DNA from: Methylomarinovum tepidoasis
GTDB taxonomy: Bacteria; Pseudomonadota; Gammaproteobacteria; Methylococcales; Methylothermaceae
Reading direction: 5' to 3'
NCBI RefSeq assembly: GCF_030294985.1
Contig: NZ_AP024718.1
Span: 1-64,000, forward strand
DNA: 64,000 nt
The position numbers were made by a program, and so were the translations under genes. Shown in pieces: positions 48,401-58,930 of the stretch. The number at the start of each line of letters is the position of its first letter. Positions within the stretch are counted from its first letter, which is position 1. The notes beneath the pieces are model-generated. The model was not told where the DNA came from. It did no database searches and saw nothing but the letters and a program-made list of their open reading frames with translations.

Positions 48401-49189
48401 TCGAAGCTGTCGCAGGTCACCGGCCGCGACCACACCCATCTGGCCAAGCCGCGTGCGGAGGAGAAGATCCGCTTCCGCGACATCGTCGCCCAGCCGCGCA
48501 AGATCATCACCTCTCCGGTGTGGTCGGGAATCGACTCGGAGGAGGTATGCTACAACGCCGGCTACACCAACGTCCACGAGCGGATTCCCTGGCGCACCCT
48601 GTCGGGCCGCCAGCAGCTCTATCAGGACCATCCGTGGATGCGCGCCTTCGGCGAGGCGCTGTGCGTCTACAAGCCGCCCATCGACACCAAGACCATCGCC
48701 CCCATGCTGGCCGAACACGGCAAGGAGAAGCACCTGGTGCTCAACTTCATCACCCCGCACCAGAAATGGGGCATCCACTCCACCTACACCGACAACCTCA
48801 TCATGCTGACCCTGGCCCGCGGCGGCCCCCTTGTCTGGCTCAACGAGGAAGATGCCCGCCAGGGCGGCATCGCCGACAACGACTGGGTGGAGGTGTTCAA
48901 CGCCAACGGGGCGCTGGTGGCGCGGGCGGTGGTGTCGCAACGGATCAGACCGGGCACCCTGTACATGTACCACGCCCAGGAGAAGATCATCAACACCCCC
49001 GGTTCGAAAGTGACCGGCCACCGTGGCGGCATCCACAATTCGGTCACCCGCACGGTGCTCAAACCCACCCACATGATCGGCGGCTACGCCCAGCTGTCCT
49101 GGGGATTCAACTATTACGGCACGGTCGGTTCCAACCGCGACGAATTCGTCATCGTCCGCAAGACCGAAGCCGACTGGATGGAGGAATAA
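45470..49189 (+). CDS. narG: Respiratory nitrate reductase alpha subunit
   Basis: The molybdenum catalytic subunit that reduces nitrate to nitrite in the cytoplasm. The 1239 residues are standard. The N-terminal FS0 cluster ligands lie in [18 protein letters not shown] and [16 protein letters not shown]. The Mo-ligand Asp is in the [20 protein letters not shown] region. The molybdopterin domains follow. It is 4 bp from narH. Mo-bisMGD needs molybdopterin synthesis, and moeB lies at 58.2 kb. Confidence 0.98.
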   Translation: [1239 protein letters not shown]

Positions 49190-49193
49190 AGCG

Positions 49194-50675
49194 ATGAAAG
49201 TACGTGCCCAGATCGGCATGGTCCTGAACCTGGACAAGTGCATCGGCTGCCACACCTGCTCGGTGACCTGCAAGAACGTGTGGACCAGCCGCGACGGGGT
49301 GGAATACGCCTGGTTCAACAACGTCGAAACCAAACCCGGCATCGGCTATCCGAAGGAATGGGAGAACCAGAACCGCTGGAAGGGCGGCTGGACCCTCGAG
49401 GACGGCAAGCTCAAGCCCTTCCAGGGCGGAAAAGCCAGACTGCTGGCCAATATCTTCGCCAATCCCAACCTGCCGGAGATCGACGACTATTACGAACCCT
49501 TCGATTACGACTATCAGAACCTGCAGAATGCCGGCGATGTCAAAGCCCATCCCACCGCCCGGCCGATATCCAGGCTGACCGGCGAGAAAATGGACAAGAT
49601 CGAATGGGGCCCCAACTGGGAGGACGACGCCGGCGGCGCTTTCGAGCAGCGCAGTCGCGACGCCAACTTCGAAGGGGTGGAAAAGGGTATCCTCGCCGCC
49701 TACGAGAATACCTTCATGATGTATCTGCCGCGCCTGTGCGAGCACTGCCTCAATCCCACCTGCGTGGCTTCGTGCCCGTCGGGCGCGATCTACAAGCGCG
49801 AGGAGGACGGTATCGTCCTCATCGACCAAGACCGCTGCCGCGGCTGGCGGATGTGCATCTCCGGCTGTCCCTACAAGAAGATCTACTTCAACTGGAAATC
49901 GGGGAAATCGGAGAAATGCGTGTTCTGTTTTCCCAGAATCGAGGCGGGCGAGCCGACCATCTGCTCGGAAACCTGCGTCGGCCGCATCCGCTATTTGGGG
50001 GTGCTGCTCTACGACGCCGACCGCATCGACGAGGCTGCGCATGTCGAAAATCCGCAGGATCTGTATCAGGCCCAGCTCGATGTCTTCCTCGACCCCGAAG
50101 ACCCGGAAGTGATCGCCGCCGCCCGCGCCGAAGGCATCCCGGAAAGCTGGCTGGAGGCGGCGCGAAACTCGCCCGTGTACAAAATGGCGATGGACTGGAA
50201 GGTGGCCTTCCCCCTCCATCCCGAATACCGCACCCTGCCGATGGTGTGGTACGTGCCGCCGTTGTCGCCGGTGCAGGGCACCGCCAAAGGGCTGGGACTG
50301 ATCGGCGCCGACGGGGAAATCCCCAAGATAGAAGACCTGCGCATCCCGGTGAAATACCTGGCCAATCTGCTCACCGCCGGTCGGGAAGAACCTATCGTCG
50401 CCGCCCTGCGGCGGATGCTGGCGCTGCGCGCCTTCATGCGCGCCCGGACCGTCGAGGGCCGGACCCGCGAGGAGATCGCCGCGGAGGTGGGGCTGAGCGT
50501 GGACCAGATCGAGGAAATGTACCGGGTCATGGCCATCGCCAACTACGAGGACCGCTTCGTCATCCCCACCAGCCACCGGGAACAGGTGGAAAACGCCTAT
50601 GAACTGAAGAACGCCTGCGGTTTCTCTTTCGGCGGCTGCGGATTGTTCGAAAGCAAACCCACGGGGGCACCGTAA
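49194..50675 (+). CDS. narH: Respiratory nitrate reductase beta subunit
   Basis: The iron-sulfur electron wire between NarI and NarG, 493 residues. Cysteine clusters: CIGCHTCSVTCKNVW, CEHCLNPTCVASCPSGAIY, CRGWRMCISGCPYKKIYF (Trp in place of the fourth Cys, giving the 3Fe-4S cluster) and CVFCFPRIEAGEPTICSETC. The stop overlaps the narJ start by one base. Confidence 0.98.
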   Translation: MKVRAQIGMVLNLDKCIGCHTCSVTCKNVWTSRDGVEYAWFNNVETKPGIGYPKEWENQNRWKGGWTLEDGKLKPFQGGKARLLANIFANPNLPEIDDYYEPFDYDYQNLQNAGDVKAHPTARPISRLTGEKMDKIEWGPNWEDDAGGAFEQRSRDANFEGVEKGILAAYENTFMMYLPRLCEHCLNPTCVASCPSGAIYKREEDGIVLIDQDRCRGWRMCISGCPYKKIYFNWKSGKSEKCVFCFPRIEAGEPTICSETCVGRIRYLGVLLYDADRIDEAAHVENPQDLYQAQLDVFLDPEDPEVIAAARAEGIPESWLEAARNSPVYKMAMDWKVAFPLHPEYRTLPMVWYVPPLSPVQGTAKGLGLIGADGEIPKIEDLRIPVKYLANLLTAGREEPIVAALRRMLALRAFMRARTVEGRTREEIAAEVGLSVDQIEEMYRVMAIANYEDRFVIPTSHREQVENAYELKNACGFSFGGCGLFESKPTGAP

Positions 50676-51337
50676 TGATCCGCACCTTCAGGGCCCTGTC
50701 AGCGCTGCTCACCTACCCCGACGCCGAGCTGCAGGCAGCCATCCCTGACATCCGCCAGGTGCTGGAGGATGAGCAGCTGGTGGCGCGGGAGACGCTCGAA
50801 CCCATGCTGACCCGGCTGGAAACCGGCAAACTGCTCGACCTCCAGGTGGATTACGTCGATCTGTTCGACCGCACCCCCAGGCTGTCCCTGTACTTGTTCG
50901 AACACATTCACGGCGACAGCCGCGAGCGGGGCCAGGCGATGGTGAACCTGCATGCGCTCTACCAGCGCCACGGCCTGGAAATCGGCGGGCGGGAACTGCC
51001 CGATTACCTGCCGCTGTTTCTGGAGTTTCTCGCCACCCGCCCCCTGGACGAAGCCCGGGCGCTGCTGGGGGAGACCGTCCACATCCTCGCCGCCCTGAGG
51101 CAACGCCTGGAAGAACGGGACAGCGGGTATGCACTGGTGCTGCAGGCGCTGTGCGGGCTGGCCGACCGCCCACCGGCGCCGCAAGCACTCACCAAACTGC
51201 GGGATTTGCCGGACGCCGATCCGGAAACGCTCGACCGCGCCTGGGCGGAAGCACCGGTGACTTTCGGGCCGGCATGCACCGCCACCGAACAACCCATCAT
51301 TTTCGACAGGAGAAAGCCGTCAACCGCCCCTTCCTAA
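50675..51337 (+). CDS. narJ: Nitrate reductase chaperone NarJ (delta), 3' end altered by a repeat
   Basis: A cytosolic chaperone that inserts the Mo cofactor into NarG. NarJ-type helical protein: FRALSALLTYPDAELQ and YLFEHIHGDSRERGQAMVNL. The reading frame runs into the 380-bp element at 51320 and stops at TAA inside its first hairpin, so the last residues STAPS come from the element. The native stop is not visible: removing the element puts narJ in frame with the narI ATG without a stop. Function is probably kept because the tail is usually variable. Confidence 0.93.
   Translation: MIRTFRALSALLTYPDAELQAAIPDIRQVLEDEQLVARETLEPMLTRLETGKLLDLQVDYVDLFDRTPRLSLYLFEHIHGDSRERGQAMVNLHALYQRHGLEIGGRELPDYLPLFLEFLATRPLDEARALLGETVHILAALRQRLEERDSGYALVLQALCGLADRPPAPQALTKLRDLPDADPETLDRAWAEAPVTFGPACTATEQPIIFDRRKPSTAPS
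51308..51313 (+). promoter_or_regulatory. Displaced Shine-Dalgarno sequence of narI
   Basis: AGGAGA lies 6 bp before the element. Without the element it would stand 6 bp ahead of the narI ATG, an ideal ribosome site. It is now 386 bp away. Confidence 0.7.
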
Positions 51338-51699
51338 AGGGAGGGGCTTGCGGGGAAACCTGCAAGCCCGGGGTTGACCAGGGAAAGCCGTAACCAACCG
51401 GCTACGTTGCAGGTAAGGCCAAAAGACCCACCCTGGGATGCTTCCTCAGTCCCAGGCTCTGGAAGTCCCGGTTGCAGACAAGGGCCGGGTACCTGCGAAA
51501 CGGACCGGGACAGCGGGCCGGCCTGCAACATTCCCGAAGGGAGACACCCTGAAATGGGTGCGTTACCAGGCCCGTAAGGGCAGAGCCGCAAGGCCTGGCC
51601 GGGTGGAAAGCCCGGCACCTATTTCGTGTTTAACAACTTGTACGGAGGCCGCGCTTTCCTCCTTCGCCTTCCGGCGGGGGAAACTTGCGCGGGAAACAG
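51320..51699 (+). mobile_element. HEARO/omega-RNA-like structured element, copy 2
   Basis: 380 bp, nearly identical to copy 3 (about a dozen or so substitutions) and similar to copy 1. It runs from TCAACCGCCCC to GCGGGAAACAG, directly followed by ATGA of narI. The 5' domain (hairpin CCC-TTCC-TAAA-GGGAGGGG, hairpin GCTTGCGGG/CCTGCAAGC, closure TCAACC/GGTTGA) and the 3' hairpin CCGCGC/GCGCGG are conserved. Short frames inside (such as one beginning MLPQSQALEVPVADKGR) are not treated as genes. Confidence 0.8.
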
Positions 51700-52401
51700 A
51701 TGAACACCCTGAACTTCTGGCTGTTCGGCGTCTATCCCTACATCGCCCTGACCGTCCTGGCCGCAGGTTCCATCCTGCGTTACGAATGCGCCCCCTACAG
51801 CTGGCGCGCAGGCTCCAGCCAACTGCTGCGGCGCCGGCAACTGATCTGGGGTTCGATTCTATTCCACACCGGCGTTCTGATCGTGTTCTTCGGCCACCTG
51901 ATCGGCATGCTGACCCCCATTCAGGTGTTCCACTGGATCGGCATCGAAGCCGGCACCAAACAGGTGATGGCCATCGTGGTCGGCGGCATCGCCGGCACCG
52001 TCTCCCTGACCGGGGCCCTGGTCCTGCTGCACCGACGTCTCACCGACCCGCGCATCCGCGCCAATACCGCGTTCGCCGATCTGGCCATCCTGGTGCTGCT
52101 GACGCTGCAACTGGCCCTGGGCCTGCTGACCATCCCCGCCTCGATGGGCCATCTGGACGGCAGCGAAATGGTCAAATTCATGGCCTGGGCCTTGGGAATC
52201 TTCACCTTCGATCCCGAGGCCTGGACCTACGTGGCCGACGTCGCCCCTGTCTTCAAACTGCACATCTTCCTGGGGCTGACGATCTTTCTGGTCTTCCCCT
52301 TCACCCGGCTGGTCCACATGCTGTCGGCACCGGTGTATTATCTGCTGCGGCCCGGCTGGCAGCTGGTGCGCAGTAAAAAACCGTTGAACCCCACCGCCTG
52401 A
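51700..52401 (+). CDS. narI: Respiratory nitrate reductase gamma subunit (cytochrome b)
   Basis: The membrane dihaem subunit that oxidises quinol and anchors NarGH, 233 residues with five helices. The haem His ligands lie in LFHTGVLIVFFGHLIG (first pair) and in KLHIFLGLTIFLVFPFTRLV followed by HMLS (second pair). The start MNTLNFWLFGVYPYIAL at 51700 is homologous to other NarI starts; an upstream ATG at 51685 would lie inside the element. Its ribosome site must now come from the element (GCGGGAAACAG) or from coupling. Confidence 0.96.
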   Translation: MNTLNFWLFGVYPYIALTVLAAGSILRYECAPYSWRAGSSQLLRRRQLIWGSILFHTGVLIVFFGHLIGMLTPIQVFHWIGIEAGTKQVMAIVVGGIAGTVSLTGALVLLHRRLTDPRIRANTAFADLAILVLLTLQLALGLLTIPASMGHLDGSEMVKFMAWALGIFTFDPEAWTYVADVAPVFKLHIFLGLTIFLVFPFTRLVHMLSAPVYYLLRPGWQLVRSKKPLNPTA

Positions 52402-52402
52402 C

Positions 52403-52409
52403 AAGGAGA
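52403..52409 (+). promoter_or_regulatory. Displaced Shine-Dalgarno sequence of the porin gene
   Basis: AAGGAGA followed by ACCGAG lies directly ahead of element copy 3. Without the element it would be 6 bp before the porin ATG. Confidence 0.7.
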
Positions 52410-52415
52410 ACCGAG

Positions 52416-52795
52416 TCAACCACCCCTCCCTAAAGGGAGGGGCTTGTGGGGGAACCTGCAAGCCCGGGGTTGACCAGGGAAAGCCGTAACCAATCGGCTA
52501 CGTTGCAGGTAAGGCCAAAAGACCCACCCTGGGATGCTTCCTCAGTCCCAGGCTCTGGAAATCCCGGTTGCAGACAAGGGCCGGGTACCCACGAAACGGA
52601 TCGGGACAGCGGGCCGGCCTGCGACATTCCCGAAGGGAGACACCCTGAAATGGGTGCGTTACCAGGCCCGTAAGGGCAGAGCCGCAAGGCCCGGCCGGGT
52701 GGAAAGCCCGGCACCTATTTCGTGTTTAACAACTTGTACGGAGGCCGCGCTTTCTTCCTTCGCCTTCCGGCGGGGGAAACCTGCGCGGGAAACAG
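52416..52795 (+). mobile_element. HEARO/omega-RNA-like structured element, copy 3
   Basis: 380 bp, same ends and same orientation relative to the downstream gene as the other copies. It starts TCAACCACCCC 14 bp after the narI stop and ends GCGGGAAACAG right before ATGA of the porin gene. It carries the strong CCCCTCCC/GGGAGGGG first hairpin. No protein gene is inside. It would need a transposase acting in trans. Confidence 0.8.
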
Positions 52796-53995
52796 ATGAA
52801 AAAACTGTCTGCCTTCCTGTTGTCACTGGGACTGGCGACCGCCCAGGCCGATGACCTGCTCCACCCGGTCGCCGATCAACTCCGGGGCGACTGGGGACAG
52901 ATCAAGGCCGACATCCGCTACCGCTACGAATATGTGGACCCGGAAGGCGATACCGAAGAAGCCCACGCCTCCACCCTGCGCCTGCGTCTGGGGTATCTGA
53001 CGCCGAAGTTTCACGGCTTGCAGGGGTATGCGGAAATGGAAGGCAATTGGGAAGTGGGGCTGGACCATTACGACAGCATCCGCAACCAACGCCCCTATGC
53101 GGTGGTAGCCGATCCCCAGGAAACCGAGCTCAACCAGGGGTGGGTCAGTTACACCCCGGTCGAGGGGGCCACGATCAAGGCCGGCCGCCAACGCCTCATC
53201 TACGACGATCACCGCTTCATCGGCAACGTGGGCTGGCGGCAGCTGGAACAGACTTTCGACGCGGTCACGGTGCGTAACGAACTGCTGCCCGATGCGGTCA
53301 TCGAGGCGGCCTTCCTCTGGCGGGTGCAGAATATCCTGTCGCGCACCGTGGACATGACCTCACCCCTGCTGCACATCACCTACACCGGCCTGCCCTTCGG
53401 CCGAATCAGCGCTTACGGCTACTGGCTCGACTACGCTGACCGCAACGACAGCGCCAACTTTGCTCTGTCGACGCAGACCTACGGCATCCGTTTCCACGGC
53501 CGCCAACCCCTGACCGACTGGCTCGCCGGGATCTACCATCTGGAGTACGCCCGCCAGATGGATTTTCAGCGCAATCCCAACGATTTCGCCGCCGACTACT
53601 ACCGCTTCATCGCGGGGCTGTCGGCCTTTGGGGTCACCGTCAAGGGAGCGGTGGAGAACCTGACCGCCGATCACCATGTCGGCTTCGCCACGCCGCTGGC
53701 GACCCTGCACGCTTTCCAGGGCTGGGCCGACAAATTCCTCAAAACCCCGCAAAACGGGGTGCGCGACGTTTATGCCAGCGTGGCGTTGAAACTGTGGCGC
53801 ACCACGCTGATGGGGGTCTATCACGACTTCCGGGACGAAAACGGCGACGAACGGTACGGCGAGGAATACGATGCCTTATTGACACGCAGGTTCGGCCAGC
53901 ATTTCAGCGTGTTGCTGAAATACGCTTATTACAACGCCAAAGGCTTTTCTGTCGATACCCAGAAGGTGTGGGGGCAGGTGGCGCTGCATTTTTAA
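52796..53995 (+). CDS. Outer-membrane beta-barrel porin (alginate-export-like)
   Basis: A 399-residue secreted protein with signal peptide MKKLSAFLLSLGLATAQA. Alternating aromatic strands follow (IKADIRYRYEYVDPEGD, LRLRLGYLTP, GRQRLIYDDHRFIGNVGWRQ), ending in VWGQVALHF with a C-terminal Phe typical of barrels. GRQ-Y-DDHRFIGNVGWRQ-EQTFDAV is characteristic of the alginate-export fold. It follows narI behind element copy 3, so it may be a nitrate/nitrite or general anion channel in the nar transcript; substrate unknown. Confidence 0.8.
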   Translation: MKKLSAFLLSLGLATAQADDLLHPVADQLRGDWGQIKADIRYRYEYVDPEGDTEEAHASTLRLRLGYLTPKFHGLQGYAEMEGNWEVGLDHYDSIRNQRPYAVVADPQETELNQGWVSYTPVEGATIKAGRQRLIYDDHRFIGNVGWRQLEQTFDAVTVRNELLPDAVIEAAFLWRVQNILSRTVDMTSPLLHITYTGLPFGRISAYGYWLDYADRNDSANFALSTQTYGIRFHGRQPLTDWLAGIYHLEYARQMDFQRNPNDFAADYYRFIAGLSAFGVTVKGAVENLTADHHVGFATPLATLHAFQGWADKFLKTPQNGVRDVYASVALKLWRTTLMGVYHDFRDENGDERYGEEYDALLTRRFGQHFSVLLKYAYYNAKGFSVDTQKVWGQVALHF

Positions 53996-54014
53996 TTCCA
54001 CGGGACCTTGCAAC

Positions 54015-54578
54015 CTACACATGCCAAACTTGGTGCAACAGCAACCTCCCCCACGACCATAGGTAATGCAGGCCGCTGACCGTCGTCGTCGCCGCCACCG
54101 CGTAAATCAACGTGTCCGTCAGCGAAACCGGCAGCGGCCTCAGGCCGTGATGCCACAACAGCGCCAGCAGCAGCAGGATTTGCAGCAGGGTGTTCAGCTT
54201 GCTGATCCAGGAGGGCTGCCCTTCGAAGGGGTGCAGGAGGAAATAATAGGCCGTCGCCCCCGCCAGAATGAGGACGTCGCGGCCAATGACCAGCGCCGCC
54301 AACCAGAGCGGTAGCAACCCGGTCCAGGCGCAGGCGGCGTAGCTCGACACCATCAGCAGCTTGTCGGCGAGCGGGTCCAGCAGCGAGCCCAGCCGGGAAG
54401 TCCAGCCGAAGTGCTTGGCCAGGAAACCGTCGATGCCGTCGGAAACCCCGGCGGCGAAGAACAGCGCCAGGGCCAGATCGAAGCGCTGCCGCAGAATGGC
54501 CCACACCGTCGGGCCCACCAGCAGGATCCGGCAGATGGTGATGAAATTGGGAAGATTGCGCAGTGTCAGCCAGGTCAT
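54015..54578 (-). CDS. CDP-alcohol phosphatidyltransferase (PgsA-like)
   Basis: An inner-membrane lipid enzyme, probably making phosphatidylglycerol phosphate from CDP-diacylglycerol and glycerol 3-phosphate, or a cardiolipin synthase of this fold. The signature D-G-x2-A-R-x8-G-x3-D-x3-D appears in modified form as [20 protein letters not shown] followed by LLDPLADK. The start [20 protein letters not shown] at 54578 gives 187 residues; an in-frame ATG at 54635 would overlap the purM leader. It is divergent from purM. Confidence 0.85.
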   Translation of the reverse strand: MTWLTLRNLPNFITICRILLVGPTVWAILRQRFDLALALFFAAGVSDGIDGFLAKHFGWTSRLGSLLDPLADKLLMVSSYAACAWTGLLPLWLAALVIGRDVLILAGATAYYFLLHPFEGQPSWISKLNTLLQILLLLALLWHHGLRPLPVSLTDTLIYAVAATTTVSGLHYLWSWGRLLLHQVWHV

Positions 54579-54658
54579 CGTCGGTTCCCTCTCGTCCCCG
54601 CTCGTCCCGTACAATAGCAGCATTGCGTCTTTCAATCGAACAAAGTGGAGGCATCCCC

Positions 54659-55699
54659 TTGGCAGATCAAGCCCCCCTCGACTACAAATCCGCCGGCGTC
54701 GACATCGAGGCCGGCAACACTTTGGTGGAACGCATCAAACCGCTGGTCAAAAGGACCTTCCGCCCTGAGGTCCTCGCCGGCCTCGGCGGCTTCGGCGCCC
54801 TGTTCGAGCTGCCCCTGGCGCGCTACCGCCGTCCCGTGCTAGTGGCCGGCACCGACGGGGTCGGCACCAAGCTCAAGCTGGCCCTGGAGCTGGACCGCCA
54901 CGACACCATCGGCATCGACCTGGTGGCCATGTGCGTCAACGACATCGTGGTGCAGGGGGCCGAGCCGCTGTTCTTCCTCGACTACTACGCCACCGGTCGG
55001 CTGGAGGTGGACGTGGCCGCCCGGGTCATCGGCGGCATCGCCCGGGGCTGCGAGCTCGCCGGCTGCGCCCTGATCGGCGGCGAGACGGCAGAAATGCCCG
55101 GTTTCTACGGCGGCGGCGAGTACGACGTGGCCGGTTTCAGCGTCGGCATCGTCGACAAGGACCGCATCATCGACGGCAGCCGGGTGCAGGCGGGCGACGT
55201 CCTCATCGCCCTCGCCGCCTCCGGTCCCCATTCCAACGGCTACTCGCTGATCCGCAAGATTCTCGAAGTCAGCGGCGCCGACCTGTCCCAATCCCTGGAA
55301 GGACGGCCGCTGGCGGACTGGCTGCTGGAGCCGACCCGGATCTATGTCAAATCGCTGCTCCGGCTGCTCGAAGCCCAGCCGGTCCACGCCCTCGCCCACA
55401 TCACCGGCGGCGGCATCACCGAAAACCTGCCGCGGGTGCTGCCGGAGGGCCTGGCGGCGGAGATCGACCTGTCGAGCTGGGAATGGCCGCCGATCTTCCG
55501 CTGGCTGCAGCGGCAGGGCCGCATCGACACGGCGGAAATGCTGCGAACCTTCAATTGCGGGGTGGGCATGATCGTATGCGTCCCGCCTGAAACCCAGACC
55601 ACCGCTTTGGAGATGCTCCGGAAACTGGGCGAGAAAGCCTGGGTCATCGGCTGCATCGAGACGGCGGCGGCGAAACAGGTCCGCTATCGCAACGCCTAG
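54659..55699 (+). CDS. purM: Phosphoribosylformylglycinamidine cyclo-ligase
   Basis: AIR synthetase, the fifth step of purine synthesis. TTG at 54659 is chosen because GGAGG lies 7 bp upstream and the protein then begins [20 protein letters not shown], the usual PurM start. Motifs are [39 protein letters not shown] and [16 protein letters not shown]. 346 residues. It ends overlapping the acylphosphatase stop by 4 bp on the other strand. Confidence 0.96.
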   Translation: MADQAPLDYKSAGVDIEAGNTLVERIKPLVKRTFRPEVLAGLGGFGALFELPLARYRRPVLVAGTDGVGTKLKLALELDRHDTIGIDLVAMCVNDIVVQGAEPLFFLDYYATGRLEVDVAARVIGGIARGCELAGCALIGGETAEMPGFYGGGEYDVAGFSVGIVDKDRIIDGSRVQAGDVLIALAASGPHSNGYSLIRKILEVSGADLSQSLEGRPLADWLLEPTRIYVKSLLRLLEAQPVHALAHITGGGITENLPRVLPEGLAAEIDLSSWEWPPIFRWLQRQGRIDTAEMLRTFNCGVGMIVCVPPETQTTALEMLRKLGEKAWVIGCIETAAAKQVRYRNA

Positions 55700-55977
55700 C
55701 CGCGCACACCGAAAGCGTGAGATTCTCCCGTCGCCGGCCCTTCGTCCCGCCAGACCACCTCGGTCACCCGGGCCAGCGGCGGGCCCTGGCGGCACCAGTC
55801 CAGCAGCGCCTGTAACGCTTTCTCCTCGCCTTCGGCGACGATTTCCACCCGGCCGTCGGGCAAGTTCCTGACCCACCCGGTCAGGCCCAGTCGCCGCGCC
55901 GCCTCCACCGTGTGGGCGCGGTAAAACACCCCCTGAACCCGGCCGGACACCCAGATGTGCCAACGTTTCTGCGCCAT
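55696..55977 (-). CDS. Acylphosphatase
   Basis: Hydrolyses acyl phosphates such as carbamoyl phosphate. 93 residues. The catalytic loop and Arg are in [14 protein letters not shown] and the catalytic Asn in [19 protein letters not shown]. The start [16 protein letters not shown] at 55977 is typical; an ATG at 56043 would add residues overlapping the groEL terminator region. It is convergent with purM. Confidence 0.93.
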   Translation of the reverse strand: MAQKRWHIWVSGRVQGVFYRAHTVEAARRLGLTGWVRNLPDGRVEIVAEGEEKALQALLDWCRQGPPLARVTEVVWRDEGPATGESHAFGVRG

Positions 55978-56060
55978 GTTTCCTTTCCTCCAAAAAGACC
56001 GAAGCCCCGTCCGGTTTCCGGGCGGGGCTTCGATGTTTGGCATGGATCGCCGCAGGGCGG

Positions 56061-57707
<1,647 letters not shown>

Positions 57708-57752
57708 TCAGAATTTGAAAGAAATGGAAATTCGCTTGTCTGAATCTGGAAA

Positions 57753-58043
57753 TCAGCCTTCCAGGATCGCCATAATGTCGTCTTCGCGCATCACCAGCAG
57801 CTCTTCGTCGTCGATGATGACCTCGGTGCCGGCGTACTTGCCGAACAGCACCTTGTCGCCGACCTTGACGTCGAGGGGACGCACGTCGCCGTTTTCGAGG
57901 ATCTTGCCGTTGCCGACGGCGAGCACCTCACCCTTGATCGGTTTTTCCTTGGCGGTGTCGGGAATTACAATACCGCCCGGCGAGGTCTTTTCCTCTTCCA
58001 GACGCTTGACGATGACTCGGTCGTGCAGAGGACGCAATTTCAT
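57753..58043 (-). CDS. groS: Co-chaperonin GroES
   Basis: A 96-residue lid of the GroEL chamber. [20 protein letters not shown] and the mobile loop [18 protein letters not shown] are present; the end is DDIMAILEG. The start at 58043 is preferred over 58052 because canonical GroES begins MKLRPL/MKIRPL. First gene of groESL. Confidence 0.97.
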   Translation of the reverse strand: MKLRPLHDRVIVKRLEEEKTSPGGIVIPDTAKEKPIKGEVLAVGNGKILENGDVRPLDVKVGDKVLFGKYAGTEVIIDDEELLVMREDDIMAILEG

Positions 58044-58093
58044 GGGCTTCACTCCTTATCTAGGTTGTTGAACTCGGGTTGCCGTGGAATTTG

Positions 58094-58120
58094 TTAGCAC
58101 TCGCCTTGTTTGAGTGCTAA
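58094..58120. promoter_or_regulatory. CIRCE operator (HrcA site) of groESL
   Basis: A perfect TTAGCACTC, 9-bp spacer and GAGTGCTAA. HrcA represses groESL by binding it and releases on heat shock. It lies 51 bp ahead of groES. Confidence 0.97.
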
Positions 58121-58147
58121 TAATAGTCGTCCCAGGACGGCTGTCAA
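58120..58147 (-). promoter_or_regulatory. Vegetative promoter of groESL
   Basis: On the minus strand TTGACA (58147-58142), 16 bp, TATTAT (58125-58120). The -10 box touches the CIRCE, so HrcA would block polymerase directly. No clear sigma-32 promoter was seen. Confidence 0.8.
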
Positions 58148-58180
58148 GTGCTTTCCCTGATTTTTTCCTTTCGGAGCCCT

Positions 58181-58930
58181 ATGAACGACGAACTCCTGCT
58201 TCGCTACAGCCGTCAGATCCTGTTGCCTCAGCTCGACATATGGGGACAGGAAAAATTAATTCAAGCCCGGGTGCTGGTCGTCGGCGCCGGCGGACTGGGA
58301 TGTCCTGCAGCCATGTATCTGGCGGCCGCCGGTGTCGGGTATCTCACCATCGCCGACGACGATACCGTGGAACTGTCCAACCTCCAGCGCCAGATCGCCC
58401 ATCACACCGAAGACATCGGCCGCCCCAAGGCCGAATCGGCCGCCGCCACTCTGAGCGCCCTCAATCCCAACGTCAAGGTCGAGGCGCTGTGCCGGCGCCT
58501 CGAGGGGGAGGCTTTGATCGAACAGGTGACCGAGGCCGATCTGGTGCTCGACTGCAGCGACAACTTCGCCACCCGCTTCGCCGTCAACCGCGCCTGTGTC
58601 CAGACCGCCAAGCCCCTGGTGTCGGGGGCGGCGATCCGCTTCGAGGGCCAAGTGGCGGTGTTCGATCCGCGCCAGCCGGACAGCCCCTGCTATCACTGCC
58701 TCTATCCCGACCAAGGCGAAGGGGAGGAACGCTGCGGCCGGAACGGGGTCATCGCCCCTGTCACCGGCATCGTCGGCAGCATCCAGGCGCTGGAGGCGAT
58801 CAAGGTTCTCGCCGGCATCGGCCATCCCCTCACCGGCCGCCTGCTGATTCTGGATGGATTGCAGATGACCTGGCACTGCGTTAACCTGCCCCGCAACCCT
58901 TCCTGTCCAACCTGTGGAGCGCCCTCATGA
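58181..58930 (+). CDS. moeB: HesA/MoeB/ThiF-family adenylyltransferase, probably MoeB
   Basis: Adenylates the C-terminal Gly of MoaD (or a ThiS-like protein). 249 residues from MNDELLLRYSRQILLPQLD. ATP site: VLVVGAGGLGCPAAMYLAAA. LSNLQRQIAHHTEDIG is typical of the family. The structural zinc is bound by CYHCLYP and C-terminal CPTCGAP. MoeB fits the molybdenum need of NarG; ThiF is the alternative. Its stop overlaps the next small gene by 4 bp (ATGA). Confidence 0.85.
   Translation: MNDELLLRYSRQILLPQLDIWGQEKLIQARVLVVGAGGLGCPAAMYLAAAGVGYLTIADDDTVELSNLQRQIAHHTEDIGRPKAESAAATLSALNPNVKVEALCRRLEGEALIEQVTEADLVLDCSDNFATRFAVNRACVQTAKPLVSGAAIRFEGQVAVFDPRQPDSPCYHCLYPDQGEGEERCGRNGVIAPVTGIVGSIQALEAIKVLAGIGHPLTGRLLILDGLQMTWHCVNLPRNPSCPTCGAPS

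Noticed and set aside
51374-52854. Repeated small ORFs inside the 380-bp elements (for example MLPQSQALEVPVADKGR)
   Set aside because: The same region is better explained by RNA stems. The frames differ among copies, have no ribosome sites and run out into different flanking genes.
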